Below the pieces are notes generated by a model. It was not told the origin of the DNA. It saw only the letters and a list, made by a program, of their open reading frames with translations, and did not search any database. The position numbers and the translations under genes are program-made. From the NCBI RefSeq assembly GCF_932276165.1, contig NC_063988.1, positions 5,952,001-6,016,000 of the forward strand: a stretch of 64,000 nt of DNA. Reading direction: 5' to 3'. This document shows positions 11,471 through 24,600 of this stretch, piece by piece (position 1 is the first letter of the stretch; every line of letters starts with the position of its first letter). Origin of the DNA: Plutella xylostella. Lineage: Eukaryota > Arthropoda > Insecta > Lepidoptera > Plutellidae.

Positions 11471-11766
11471 TAACGAAGTAATCTGACAGAGAACTAAAGT
11501 CACCGACATAGCTCACCGAGTTAGTAAGCTTAAGTGGCAGTGGGCTGGTCACATCTGTCGAAGAACCGATGACCGATGGGGTAAACGTGTTCTGGAGTGG
11601 AGGCCGCGACTAGGCAAACGTAGTGTGGGACGCCCTCCGGCTAGATGGGGTGACGACTTGCGAAAGGTGGCTGGTTATGATTGGATGCGGAAAGCTAAAG
11701 ATCGCATATCCAGTGGCGTGCTTTGGGAGATGTCCAGCAGTGGACTGCTATAGGCTGATGATGATG
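11471..11766 (+). mobile_element. 5'-truncated LINE tail with 12-bp target-site duplication
   Basis: It encodes the C-terminal end of a lepidopteran non-LTR element ORF: RTKVTDIAHRVSKLKWQWAG, then RRTDDRWGKRVLEWRPR, GKRSVGRPPARW and a WMRKAKDR-like end, closing with the TCCAGCAGTGGACTGCTATAGGC tail and a GATGATGATG run. The GTAATCTGACAG segment carries an in-frame TGA where an arginine codon is expected. The 12-bp ACTGCTATAGTC flanks it at 11459-11470 and 11767-11778, fixing both ends. Confidence 0.85.
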
Positions 11767-11778
11767 ACTGCTATAGTC

Positions 11779-14267
11779 AAAGTGTATTTACGGAGTCCTG
11801 TAAAATTTGCTATCTAAATGCAAAAGCTCAGCTAGAGGCTCATGTTCGGTCATCGTTGGTTCAATGGCTCGGCCTTTAACGAGTAAACAAACACATTAGT
11901 TGAGTTCCTTAGCAATTACTACGTATTATAATATTATGCTAAATAGCACTTAAACTATCTCATGTGCTTTAAATTTTTTTGCAATGTTTTTTTAGGCGAC
12001 GGTTGTACTTATATGTATCGCATTGCCATTTAACATGCTTAACCTTCTTCTGAAGTAGTTGTGCAGATAGGACAGTGTCACATAATAAAATCAGAACAAG
12101 TTTTTTATTGTTCACCTCTTTTTTATAGTCCAAGTCCTACAGATAAAAATAGGTGCTCATTTATTAAATTCACCTAGGTATACCTATTTGATATGATGAT
12201 CTTGCCACAGCATATTTTCATTTATTATTATTACTATATTATTAGATTATTACTACTATTATTAGATATATTATTACATGGAGACACACTGGCTTATAGC
12301 AATCACAATGACTATTTTAACATAATTTATGGGAGTTAGTTATAACATACTTTTTGAGTTAGCTATGGAAATACCGAACCATTCATAAGGCAGTTATCAT
12401 CATCAAAATAGAACAGTAGCGCACACACTGCCAAGTTAGGCCCGCACAGATGTTGTCACAGGGACGACGAGACTTTTAGTGCAAAATCTCAAGTCATCGG
12501 CCTCTTAACTTTAAAGTCACGTTCTTTATACGTGACTCTGATATGTTGCCATGACAATTATATGCAATTTTAACCGTTTTTTGCTAGAATTATAATTTAA
12601 GTTAGAAGAGGTATGATATAAAATATCTTCATTGGTGCCTTGGGCCAAATACCCGTAAAGGCTTTTATTTTCACCATGGATAAGTAATGTATGTAGTTAC
12701 TATAGGTTTGAATGATATTAAATTTTTTGCGTGCTGCGTTAATGCCCATTTTTATAAACATTACGTTTTATCTGTTTTTTAACCAATTTGTTAGTTTCCG
12801 ACCCAATTTGTAGAGTATCAAGACAATCTGATTAACCTTTCCCCTCTGCCTTTTCAAAGACACATGGGTTGTACATACATGTCTAGACTTTGAAGCTTTC
12901 TAATGGAGGCCTCGTGGCAGGTTAGAGCATTATAACCATGAAGGAATTAAGCGGAGTCAGGGGGGTCACTCTATATGATGGAAAACAAAGTTTTGGAGCG
13001 CTACTGCGCGAGCCACGACTCTTATCTCATTGAATTAAATGTGCCGATAGCAAAACAGCTTTCCTTCGTTAGTTTTTCGTCAGTATAGAGTAACCCTTCT
13101 GCGCCTGCGCGATAAATGTAGTAAATTACTTACCACCGCACTCGCGTCGTAACTGTAAACATAGTTAGCAGTTAGTGATTACTGTTGTCATACCATGGAC
13201 GACTGTGATGTTGGTGCTAGCTTGAAAAAATAGTATGTACAGACAACAAAAGATATAGGTGTAGCAACCAGCGCAACGATTTAACCCTAGTAACAGAAAA
13301 GAAAGACTAACAAATACAGTAATATGTTTTTGTTGAGATCTTACCTGATACCTGAGAGACTTACCTGCCTACATTTATTATAATTATAAATGTAACTCTC
13401 GTCATGGTCAGAGGTTAAAGGTATGAGTCGTGACTAGAGCTCCAAAATATAATAAAGTGGACCCAATATATGGTACTCACAACAATTATCGTACAAATGA
13501 ATTGAATTAGTAATGAATTAGCTGAATTTTACGTACGATCTACTATACACCTTATAATTTTATCTCAGAGTAGTTAAGTCCATCAAAACAATACTTTATT
13601 TACAAAAGTACGGTTCAGTCAGTAATTGATTAGCCAAACTAAACTAATCAAGCCGAATAATTCGATCAGTGCCCAAAAACTAAGAACATCTATGTACTCT
13701 CTCAACTATTTAACTGTAAACGTTGAAATTGGGTGAAACTGCGCGCAAGAGTAATAACAGGGTTGTTCGTGCGATATCTATCGTAACTGTTCTCTGATGG
13801 AACATCTCCAACTTACGAGCTACGGCTAATTACAAGCATTATAGAGCTACGCTTTTATTGAATCCCCATTCGCCACGCATTCACAGCTGTGCGGAAGTCA
13901 AAGATGCGCCGATTTCATGAGCACTCTTTATTTTTCAATTCATAAATAAAAATAGCATTAAAAACAATAATAAAAAAACATAATATAAGTATTATAACGT
14001 TACAACCAAATCGGTATTTATGTGAATTTTAAACCTGTTTGTGGAACACATGCGCAACGAATTCAATAATGCGATAGTGATGTAATAATTTTGTAATTCT
14101 CGAAAGGGAATCGGTGAATGCACTTGCAAATGCTTGCAACTTTGAGTTAGTTTGATCGCTTGCTTTGTAGTGGGACGCCCTCACGACTGGCCTCACTTCA
14201 TTAATATCCAGCACAATTTACCTTCTATAGATGCTGAAATATGTTGTGTCGATTGTATTACTTTTTA
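11779..14267. other. Intergenic, one MITE, Ntmt 3' flank
   Basis: AT-rich spacer with MITE copy 2 at 12961-13097. A minus-strand AATAAA at about 13931-13926, some 340 nt past the Ntmt stop, could be that gene's poly(A) signal. The ORF at 14029-14214 has no recognisable content and probably lies in the Ntmt 3' region. Confidence 0.45.
12961..13097 (+). mobile_element. MITE family A, copy 2
   Basis: Same family as 2533-2667 in the same orientation: GGGGGTCACTCTATATGATG left end, GTCAGTATAGAGTAACCC right end, and the GAGCCACGACTC core. It is diverged at many positions (for example cagctttccttcg for cagctctcgttcg), so it is older than copies 1 and 4. Confidence 0.85.
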
Positions 14268-14933
14268 CTATTCAGACGGAGCCAAAGCAAACATGAATAC
14301 TGGATGAATCTCTTGAGGAAACTCGTCCTGAATGCGCTGGGATATTACTTTCAGTTTAGCTTCCTTAAAGATAGTCTCAAAGAGAAGCAACGGCCGCGTC
14401 ACAGATGAGTCTTCCTCATCATATTCAATAGTCTTCTCACTTGTCACATTATCCTTGATCACAATAACACCATTGGCTGTAAGAGCTCCTTTGAGAATCT
14501 TCAAGAAGTCAATTAGATCGTAATCCTTCAGGTGTCCAGTTATCCATTGGCACCAAACAAGGTCATACTGGTGCTCCGGTTTGAAGTTCTGGACGCCTTC
14601 GACGTATATTTTTCCTAATTTTGGATTATCGTCACCGAACTCCGCTTTAGCTGAGAGTGCAAACTTCGTGTCCTGTTCTACAAGATCGACTTTTTCAAAG
14701 ATCGGCATCAGGAGTTGCGTGGAGACCCTGCCGATGCCCGCACCACAATCTAGGGCACGGGCTTTAGCTGTACCCTTCCCCTGGGCAAACAGGTCTTCTA
14801 TGAAAGCTTTAGATCCTTTAATATCGGCATTTGAGATATGGCCGAACCCGCCCAGGACGCCGTCGATGGTTGCGGGAATTGTAGCCCAGTATTTTGCGGC
14901 CGCTTTGTAAAAGTTTGATTCGATTTTAGACAT
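14268..14933 (-). CDS. Ntmt: Alpha N-terminal protein methyltransferase 1 (NTMT1/METTL11A family)
   Basis: A single-exon 221-residue protein. The family transfers methyl groups from S-adenosylmethionine to the alpha-amino group of proteins starting X-Pro-Lys/Arg after Met removal, such as RCC1 and histone-type targets, mainly in the nucleus. Visible hallmarks are YWATIPATIDGVLGGFGHIS (residues 16-34, family-specific), the SAM-binding LDCGAGIGRVS loop (61-71), a VDLVEQD acidic strand end (82-88), the WCQWITGHL motif (127-135) and VIVIKDN (156-162). Length matches the family (about 220-230). The ATG at 14931-14933 is the only start before this conserved block. There is no intron. It is divergent to the plus-strand gene whose first visible exon is at 15631. 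I see nothing broken. Confidence 0.95.
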   Translation of the reverse strand: MSKIESNFYKAAAKYWATIPATIDGVLGGFGHISNADIKGSKAFIEDLFAQGKGTAKARALDCGAGIGRVSTQLLMPIFEKVDLVEQDTKFALSAKAEFGDDNPKLGKIYVEGVQNFKPEHQYDLVWCQWITGHLKDYDLIDFLKILKGALTANGVIVIKDNVTSEKTIEYDEEDSSVTRPLLLFETIFKEAKLKVISQRIQDEFPQEIHPVFMFALAPSE

Positions 14934-15630
14934 GGTTACTATTTTTATAAAAGTAAATATTTTTGTACAATTTAATAAACTGACAGTGTCATTGACATCT
15001 TATCTTGTCTTTGCTTTGTATGTGTATACATAGAGAAAAGAACACTATGTGTGTATATTTTTAAAAGTAACATTCTTCATGAGTTCTGCATAAACAGGTT
15101 AGATAACAGTTAATTGTTAGGAAAACCGCACGAGAGGAAAATAATGTTTACAGCAAGAGCAGCCTGTTATTATTCAGAGAAAGGAAGAGCAGGCGACACT
15201 TTGCTCTGCCTATAGTTACAGCAGCAGCTTCCTGCCAGAGTAATTAGCGTACATTGCAGGGTATATAATAGATACACCTCGGAAACGATTTTGTTGTAAT
15301 AAAAGCCACGTAATGTAAAGTAGACTTTACATAATCTAAAAGCTAAATGCTTAAAATCAACAGCCGTATACCTGACCCTGATACCTTCAGAATCAACATG
15401 ATGCACACTGGATGCACTATACAATCATGCCTAGTTCCTACCCCATTAACAAACTATTCCAACGGGCTTCCTTATTTCTTATCTTTCATGTCTGCCCACT
15501 GCAGGGTATTATATAGGCCCCCTCCATCTTATGCCAAGTCCCACGGTCCTGTGCCTCATTTATCCAGTATTTCTAGCTGTACAAAAAACAACAAGACCAT
15601 CCTAACCAAAATTTTCCCTAATTGTTCCAG
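14934..15630. other. Spacer between Ntmt and the next gene's first visible exon
   Basis: The Ntmt promoter must lie in the left part. The right part (up to the ttgttccag acceptor at 15622-15630) reads as intron of the plus-strand gene, whose 5' exons I could not find. ORFs at 15170-15424 and 15347-15637 show no domain. Confidence 0.4.
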
Positions 15631-18600
15631 GCCCTGATCACAGCCGTGAACGAGACAGCCTCGGACGACATCCGGGATGCGCTGAGGGCGGAGACGGAGA
15701 GCCGCCTGGCGCTGTTGCCGCGCGGACCCACTGTAGTGAGGGACACCGTCGCTTACAAGACCACTGTTGACACTGATGATACGGTACGCAACATGACCCG
15801 CTACGGGTGGCTTAGGAAGTAGTGTGCTTAGGATGCTTGTGGCCCCGTGTATGGTTGTTGTTTATCCATACTTGTTAGATAAATATAATAAGAATAGATA
15901 AATACATACTTACTTAGGCAAGTTCCAGTTAGGACTCAGCGGGGGGAAATCCGAAGGAATCTTGATGTTCACTCACAAAATTCACTTTGTCTGTCATAAA
16001 GTAAAGAAATATAATGCCTCATTAGAATTAGAGCTACAATGGCAGCTTGTAATATTTAACGGATATTAAAATTTGCCAAAGTCCAATAATTACGACCGCT
16101 CCGAATCACAATGATTAAGACCGACAACGACTGACATGTTGATACAAGAGGAGTAGACTGATTTCAATCTACCCACCTACAAATATTAAAAGTGTTCGTT
16201 CGGTATCGAACAATAATGAACGCAGCAGTACTAAAAATCTCGTATTGCGTTCAACAAAGTGTACATGGGAAAAAGCAGAGAAGCTGTTAAACCTGACCAA
16301 ATCCATCTAAGTTATTTATGTATTCATGCATTTTGCTAGACAATTTAAACGCACCTAAGTAAGAATACTTAATTTAATAAATTGTATGTGTCGTCAGCTA
16401 AATACGATCGAAAGGTCTAATAAATACAATCTTGCATATAATTATGTAACAATGTTCTCAAATTGATCATGAAATATAAAACTAGTCTCATAGAAAGATA
16501 TGCTAATGTTATTACAATTGTGTATGTATGATAATCATATTTACTCACTTAATGGCTCTGCCTCACGAGCAAGCGATAATTTAAACTGTGTGAAAATGAA
16601 ATGTGATCTTAATTTTCTTCGGTCGCTTCCACACTTCCACGTAGGCAACAAAAAGCCCTAGATTCATCACCACTCTCAAATGAGCTGAGAGAATTAAATA
16701 AAAGACAATGCATGGTGTGAAATGAGACAATGAATAAACTTGAACAATCGTTACTATGTACTTGGCATTAAACGTGAAGATTTATGGTGAAATCTTTACT
16801 TGAATCATGTTCTAGGAAGTCTTTGCGCTAGTCAGTAGGTAATGATGTGGAATTTTGTAAGTCTCAACGGTCGTAAACATCAGTCAAATTTATATTGTCA
16901 CTCCTCTTTTAACTGCTTCCTTTTGTAGCTGTTAACGGCTTCTCTGCTTCTGTATATTTTCTAACGTTACTTTAAGATACCACTAGCTGCTTACTTTTAA
17001 TGTCTGCTTGTGCTGGAAATGCAGAAATAAACATTATTCTGTCATAAGTATTTAAAAGTGACATGATTAATTAAATAATTAAAAGGAGGTGTCGAAGCAG
17101 ATACATTTTCCTAAGAATTAGTACGATGGTATTTTGGGTGAAATAAAATCCTGTATTATGGCTTCTCCTATGGGGCGCCACAACCTGTGGCGAGCCACGA
17201 CTCGATCTCGTTGTATTAAACGTGCCGATTGCACGACAGCTCTCGTTTGTTAATTTTTCGTCAGTACAGAGTGACCCTCCTGTCTTTAATCATCGATATG
17301 GACAGCTAGATGTCGTCCCACTCTACGCTTGTCACCACGAACTCTTTTACCCCAGCTAATACAAAATGTATTATTCAGGAGGAGCTCCGCGCGCTGCGGG
17401 CGGACGGCACGCTGGTGACGGAGCGCAGACACACCAAGGAACAGGAGCTGTTGGGCGACCAGGAGCTGCCGGACGACGAGGTAATATAAGCACCTACAGT
17501 AGGGTTACCACCATTGAACAAGAACAATCCGGAGTGCCAATTTCGCCATAGTGGGTTTTTGACATAGGTATCTGTCAAGAATTTAATATGTAGATGACGT
17601 ATAATTGATCAACCATTCCCTGGTTACGATCTAACCGACTCTGGAAAAATTTGAGCTTAAGCAGCATCGCTAGGGTCAAATCTGAAGGGCTAGTACGGGG
17701 CGCGATTAAGACGTGACAAACGCTCTCCGTCGCGCTCGCTCTTAAGTCTGCGCGATGTGAGTGAGCGCGATGAAAAACTTTTGTCACGTCTTAAATGAGC
17801 CCCGTTAGCCCTTCTGGCGTAACTTGTATGAAAACACCTCTATATACCCACGATGGTTGTCAGGTATTCTTGGAAAATTCTGAAAATATGTTCTTGCTTA
17901 GACAAGAACCCACTTGCACTAGTACCACCTATACTCAGCATGATTCCAAATCCAGTTCAAGGGTTCCTCAAGCCATCGTGCGGTCGCAACCTATCACGTC
18001 GAGATGATTGCGGCTCAGACCGCGACAGATCTCAGCTAATAACGCTGGTGCCTATTCCCTTGCCCAATTATTGCCACTACGTGGGGAAAGTCGCCGAATG
18101 TTATGCTACTTTTAGTTGAACGTATTGTAGGTACTACTAAAAGAAAAATTGTTTCATACGTCTCATGGTTATGCAGTATGTAGTAAAGAACTAAAATTTC
18201 TGGGCCACAAATTCTGTTTTCTTTGAGGAGGTATATTTTTATGGGAATTTTATTAAATGTGTGTAGACTATTCAAATTTACAAATTTATATATATACAGA
18301 CGCTTATGATGTACTATACACTATACATAACAATAGAACTTTCTGAAAACACATATACACTAATATACATATAGATACATAGCGGGATCGATATAGATAC
18401 TGTAACTATAATTAAACTCAATTTTACAAATTGCTGTAGGTTAGCTGTAATTTTACAAAATTTCATGAACAGTGTAATAAAAATAAAAACTCTTAGTTAC
18501 TTATTCATACTCATATGAGTTTTTTTGTCCAGTCTTAGTCCAGTTCAATATGTTTACACATTTTATACGATAATTTAGTTTTTCATCTCAATCCTAGGCG

Positions 18601-21600
18601 GGATCCCTAGCGAGTGACAAGAGCGCGGTGGAGGAGCGCAGCGGGCGCGAGCGCCGCAAGCACGTGGAGCTGGAACGGACCACCGACCACATGGCGGGCG
18701 GCCGCCGCGTCGCCACGCACCTGCACTCCAGGACACGGACCGAAGAAGGTGGGATTGTGGGATAAATTGGGTGTTTGTTGCAAAAAGTTTGGCTCTAAGT
18801 TACTGCTAGCGCTATCTAGTGGTGGTTTTGGTAACTAAAGTTTAGAATGGTTTAGATGATTTTTATTTTCTTGACTGTTTAGTAGTGAGTAACAGATTTT
18901 GCATTTATTGCTCCTAGATAATTATATGTAAAATATTTTTGTCGTAGCTGAAAGAGAAGGGCAGCCAATAATGGACGAGGATTGGGATAGTTTGTCCGTG
19001 CGAATGCGACGGCAGCGCCGCCTACGTCATGCTGGTAAGTTTATTACTGTATAGTTCCGCTACTCAATAATAGATGGCGCAAATATTTTATCTTAGAGAG
19101 GCTCTACTTTTTTATAATTATTTTAATAATATTATATTAATAATTATGTTTTTACCTATATACTTGATGACTAATTATATGAAATATTTCTAGGGGGTGG
19201 ATAATGAAATGCATTGTTTTTTTCATGTTTTATTAAAATAATTGGTTGTTCCGTTAGTCCACTACGATTTCTCTACAATCTCTACATGAAACTTTTCTAA
19301 ACAAGTACCTTAAGTATTTAATAATAACCTAGGGGCGTACACTGCTTGCTTTGAGATTTTATATTTAATATGTTTAATTATTATCATCATTCATGTACCT
19401 AGTTCAATTTCTATTAATATTTACTATCTCAGCAGAACCGACAATTCCTGAAACAATACTATAACCTCGGTCAGCCTAATCTAACAAAAATATCCCATAT
19501 TTTAAACGATCATAAGGTCCTCGACAATATTGTCGCCGCCATTATGTTAATGTTGGCAACATTGTGACCGCTTCAGAGTTTTGTCGGCCTTGTCAGCCTG
19601 TCGTTCCGTGTCAGCCCACGGAACTTGTAATTTATTCACATTGTACTTTTAAGGTAGCTGGTTGTCGCGAAATAATTTATTTTCGCATAAACACTACCCT
19701 TTATGGGGATATGAAATAGGCCTTGTTATTGGCGTTAGCGGAAGGAGCTATCGGTATTGAGATCGCAAATGCTTTGAATTTGACAATATTAGTTTGAGTA
19801 TCCCACTCTGCCACTTTAAAATTATAAAGGCGAAAGTTTCTGAGTGTGTGTATGTTTGTTACCTCTTCACGTCAAAACGGCTGCACCGACTTTAACGAAA
19901 TTTGGTATGGAGTTTAAAATCAAAATTATTTATTTGTTGAATATAGGTGTAGGTATGGTGTTATAATAGGTACATGTTGCTTAAAACTATATTCTACCCT
20001 AAAGGGTGTACATTTTTTTAATATATCAATATGAATTGAATTAAAAATTATTTAAAATACGAAAAATACATTATTAGCTAATTATTATGTCAATAAAATT
20101 TAACCATGCAAAAATTACAAAATAAAATAATAACTTACTTACTTACTTACTTACTTATTCCCAATCTCCGCTGGGGAGCAAAGGGCCGAAGTGAAGCGCC
20201 GCCATTCTTTACGATCTTGGGCCAGCTCAGAGACATCCGCCCAAGACATCCCCGCCTGGCCCATTTCCTTGTTCACAGAGCGCTGCCATGTCTCTCGCGG
20301 TCTGCCGAGTCTTCGTTTACCGCCCTCGGGGTGCCATGTTAGCGCTTCCTTTGGGACGTCTTCAGTACGCCTGAGAACGTGTCCTATCCATCTCCATTTG
20401 CGTTCTTTTACGGTTTCTGCTACAGGTTTTTGATGTGTTCTGCGCCAAAGTTCCTCGTTGGAGACAAAGTCAAACCAACGGATCCCTAGGATATTGCGTA
20501 AGCATCTGTTTACGAAAACCTGTAGCTTGTTCGTGGTTTGAACCGTTTTCTTCCAAGTTTCGCAACCGTAGAGGAGAACGGTCTTTACGCACGCGTTGAA
20601 CAGGCGGATCTTGGTTTGGAGACGGAATGCGGAAGACCTCCACACTGGGCTTAACATGGCAAAAGCTCCACGGGCTTTGTTAATGCGGTTGCCGATATCC
20701 TCGTCAGTTCCACCATTTGGTGTCATTTTGCTTCCCAGGTAGGTGAAAGTGTCAACATCTTCAATTGGTTGGCCGTTGATTTTAAATGGAGTACGGTCCG
20801 CAGTCATTACTCGCATTGACTTTGTCTTTTCTCTGTTGACAACAACAGAGAAAAATAATAACATTCACATTTAATAAATAAGCTCGCGGTGGGTCAGCTG
20901 GTTGATTACAAATTTGACTACCCTATTGTTTCGCTATTCGGCAGTCATGAAATCATTTATTTTGTTTACTAAAGGTTTATTGCTTCATTATCAAAGTGTT
21001 AAGAGCATACCTGTCTACGGAAATTTTGCTACCCACATGCTATTACTGTGACGAGACATTAATGTAAGTTAATAAGTTGGCTTATCTCTTAAATATTTTA
21101 TTAAGTTCTGAGTACCTACATCAGTAACAATAGGGTAGAGTACGCTCTTATACTCAAATCAGTATTCGTCCCATAACATTAAGTTTCAATCAGCATTGTT
21201 CATACGATATCACAATCTTATCTGCACATTATTGTTAAGTATAGGTACTAAATTGAAAATAGTCGATAAGTTAATTTTTTTTTTAAATAATCAATTAAAG
21301 ATGAACAAACGGAGTTAACAACCAGTAGGTAGGTACCCATATTTAATTATCTTAGCAGAGTAATTAAATCTATGGCGGGTTCAGGCCTACACTGTGTAAA
21401 AATTTCGGAATACCCTGAAAGCAACTTACATTAGTCTTTTATATCTAATAATGTAGAGATTAATTTACTTATTTACGGTCATCAAGAACAAGAAGACACC
21501 ACATTAAATATTCCATAAACAGCTGACCTACAATCGCATGCAGGTTCGATGCGTCACCGAGTTTCTCTCTCATACAGGCACTGTACAACTAACAGGCTAT

Positions 21601-24600
21601 TGTTTTTATACGACACTTGACCACAAGTGAAACTTAACTTGGAAAACCTGGAAATGTCTATGTTTGGTACCTTTGAAATGTTGCTGTACTCAAACGAGCT
21701 TAGTAGTTTCAGCGTGAATTAATTAAATATTTTTTGGAACCACTGAAATTTTCATAATGTATCAATCAATTTTATTTGTTAAGAATAAAGTAAGGGCTCT
21801 ACTACAAGTCGTCATATCCTACTTACCTCCATTAAAGGCTTAATTTTTTTTCAAAAGGACTGACTATTACTCCACTCTCTACAATACTTACATCACTTCA
21901 CGTCCCATTGAGCATTACTGGAGAGCTTGTAGTCAAATATACTCTTGAAGCGCCAAGGCCCTGCCCAAGGTACCTAGGTATATGAAGTGGGCAATTTAAC
22001 GCTTATGTCCATCTGCCAGATATGGGCAGCCAGCGGTCCCACGCGCCTCCAGAGGTCGACCACTACGCAGCGCCATGGCGATTTCATTACGTTTTATATT
22101 GTGTACCTACCTTGCTACTTAGGTAGGTACTCTTTTTATTTCCTTAAAGTATACTAAGATGGGTAGTTCCAGGTTTTACAAGCCGAATCAAAATAACGAA
22201 TCCAAAGAATCCAAGCATCCCAATAAGTGGTACTAAACTACTGATGCTGCACCCATGCAGCCTCATAATTAATAGTTTATAGCCCTATAGGTACGTCAAA
22301 GCTTCGCTATATGCATATTATCGTATTTCATCGATCGTTAAATCGTGGATTTCATCTTACATTAATCAACTTTTAATAACTTTACGGCCCATAAATTGAG
22401 GCAGATCAAGACAGATGTTAATCAACTACAAAAAGGCAAATGTCACTATACGTTGATTCAGGTTTCGCCTTCGTTTAAAATGCAATCAACTAGGCCATAC
22501 GTTAAACTTAAACAACGTTTAATTGCTTTGCCGAGAGACCTTGTCGCGATCGACAAACTTTAGTCGAAGTGTCGTAACACTTGTCCAACCTGTCACATCA
22601 CTGATGAAAGACACTTACCGTGGGACCTTATAATATTACCCAAAATCTATATTTGATCAGACTTAGGGAAAGTTATGGAAACCGGTACTTAGGGAGTTTC
22701 ATAATTTGTGCTGTTCGATTGAAGGTAAACGTAGTGGATTAACGGAAATGACCTAGGTACTTAGAAAATAGAAATCAGGGAGGATACGGATTCTTGCCGA
22801 TTTTTTATGTGACGTGTGATGTATGATGATGTACACTAGTAAACTGCAAATTTCAGAAAAAACTAACGCTAACGATCCGTGTAGTCTATTGACCTATGTA
22901 CCTAGTTCTAGTATTATGTAACGTAAATAATTCAGTGAATAAATTGTCTCACTACCGACAGCAGTTAAGTAAAGAAACTTATTGTCGGAATCACATTGAC
23001 CTTCGGTAGTTTGGCCAACTTATTGACTGAGCGATTACGCCATGTGCGGCGCGCGGCGAGGATGCCTCGAGCCGGCCAGTCCGCGCCGCGCGCCCGCCGC
23101 TCACACCTGCGTGTTGCAGACGCGGACAAGGACTACAAGCGACCGCTCGACTTCGACATCGAGGAGGAGACCCGCAAGAAGGAGACCTCCAAGTGGCTGG
23201 AGAGCCACTTCGGCAGCGAGTCCCGCTCCTCGCACGACTCCATCGCCGACGAGCTCGCGCGCCGCCCCGAGCCCTTCTACGTGAAGACCAAGCCCGTGGA
23301 CGACGAGGGCTACTACGGCAAGACCTCGTCCCCCGCGCCGCCGCCGCCCGTGTACGCGGACCGCGCGCTGCGCAAGACCAAGTCCTCCACGCCGCCCGGC
23401 GAGCCCGCCGCCCGCTCCGGCGCCTACTTCAAGGGCGTCGCGGACTGGTCGCAGCGCCGCGCCAGCAAGCCCAGGATGCCGGAGCCGCGCAGCGCCTCGC
23501 CCTCGCCGCCCGCCGCGCGCTCGCCCTACGGCAGCCCGGACCGGCTCACGCCCTCGTCCCGGCTGGGCCCGGCCGGCCGCCGCGCGCCGCCCTCGCGCGA
23601 CGACTCCGCCTACGTGTCGTCGTCCACCATGCACAGCCCGCCGCGCGGCTCGCCCTTCCGCCCGCTCGAGACCGACCGCTCCTTCCGCGAGCCTTCCGTG
23701 GAGGACGACTACCGGCCGCCCGTCGCGCCCGAGCGCAAGCGGCACCTCAAGCAGCGCCTGTCCGAGGAGCACCGCTACGACAGCGGCTACCGGAGCTCGT
23801 CCCGGAACGAGAACTCGGGGCGCTCGCGGGACAGCCGCGACGAGGGCGCCGCCGAGCCGCCGCCGGACTACTCGCCGCCGCGGGAGCGCCGCGGGAGCTC
23901 GGACCGCGACCGCACGCCGCCGCCGCGCCGCCGCGACGACCGCAAGCAGCACCAGAAAACGCGTTTCGCGGCGGAGAGCGGGCGGCGCGCGTCGCCGGCG
24001 CGCAAGTCGATGGGCTCGGCGATAGGGAACTCGATCAGGAAGCTGGTGGGCAAGATCCGCTCGGCCTCGGCGGAGCGGCGCGCGCGCTGGCGGAGCTCCC
24101 GCTCGCCGTCGCCGGGCGAGGCGGCGCGCACGTACCGCGGCTACGGCGAGCCGGCGCCGCCCGCCCCCGCCCCCGCCACCCGCTACTACCTGGGCGAGGA
24201 CCCGCTGGGGCCCAGCATCTACGGCCGCGAGCACAAGTACGAGGCCAGTGCGAGGCGCGCCGCCGCCTCCGACGCCCGCGACCACAGAGACCGGTAAGTC
24301 ACATTCTGTAACACACAATGACAGTTTCCTTCCCATGACATTTCTAACTAGCGTTGGAATTAAACCATTAATTAATGTTTCATTAATAGGTAGATATACA
24401 ATTAAATACTTGCCCAGATATACATATCTTCTTATCTAAAATATGAAAAAGTAGGTATTTTTTGTCAGTATTTTATGGATAATCAATCAGATCCCTTAAA
24501 TAGAAACTTGAACTAATATGAAACTTCGCCCACATTAGATAATTATGGTTCTCATAAAAAATAATGCTGCTTGTTTGCAAATTATCATATTGTTACGGAG

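Noticed and set aside
23101..24336. 411-codon minus-strand ORF and 372-codon plus-strand ORF over the GC-rich exon
   Set aside because: Low-complexity R/A/G translations caused by extreme GC content; the frame with splice-phase agreement is the real one.
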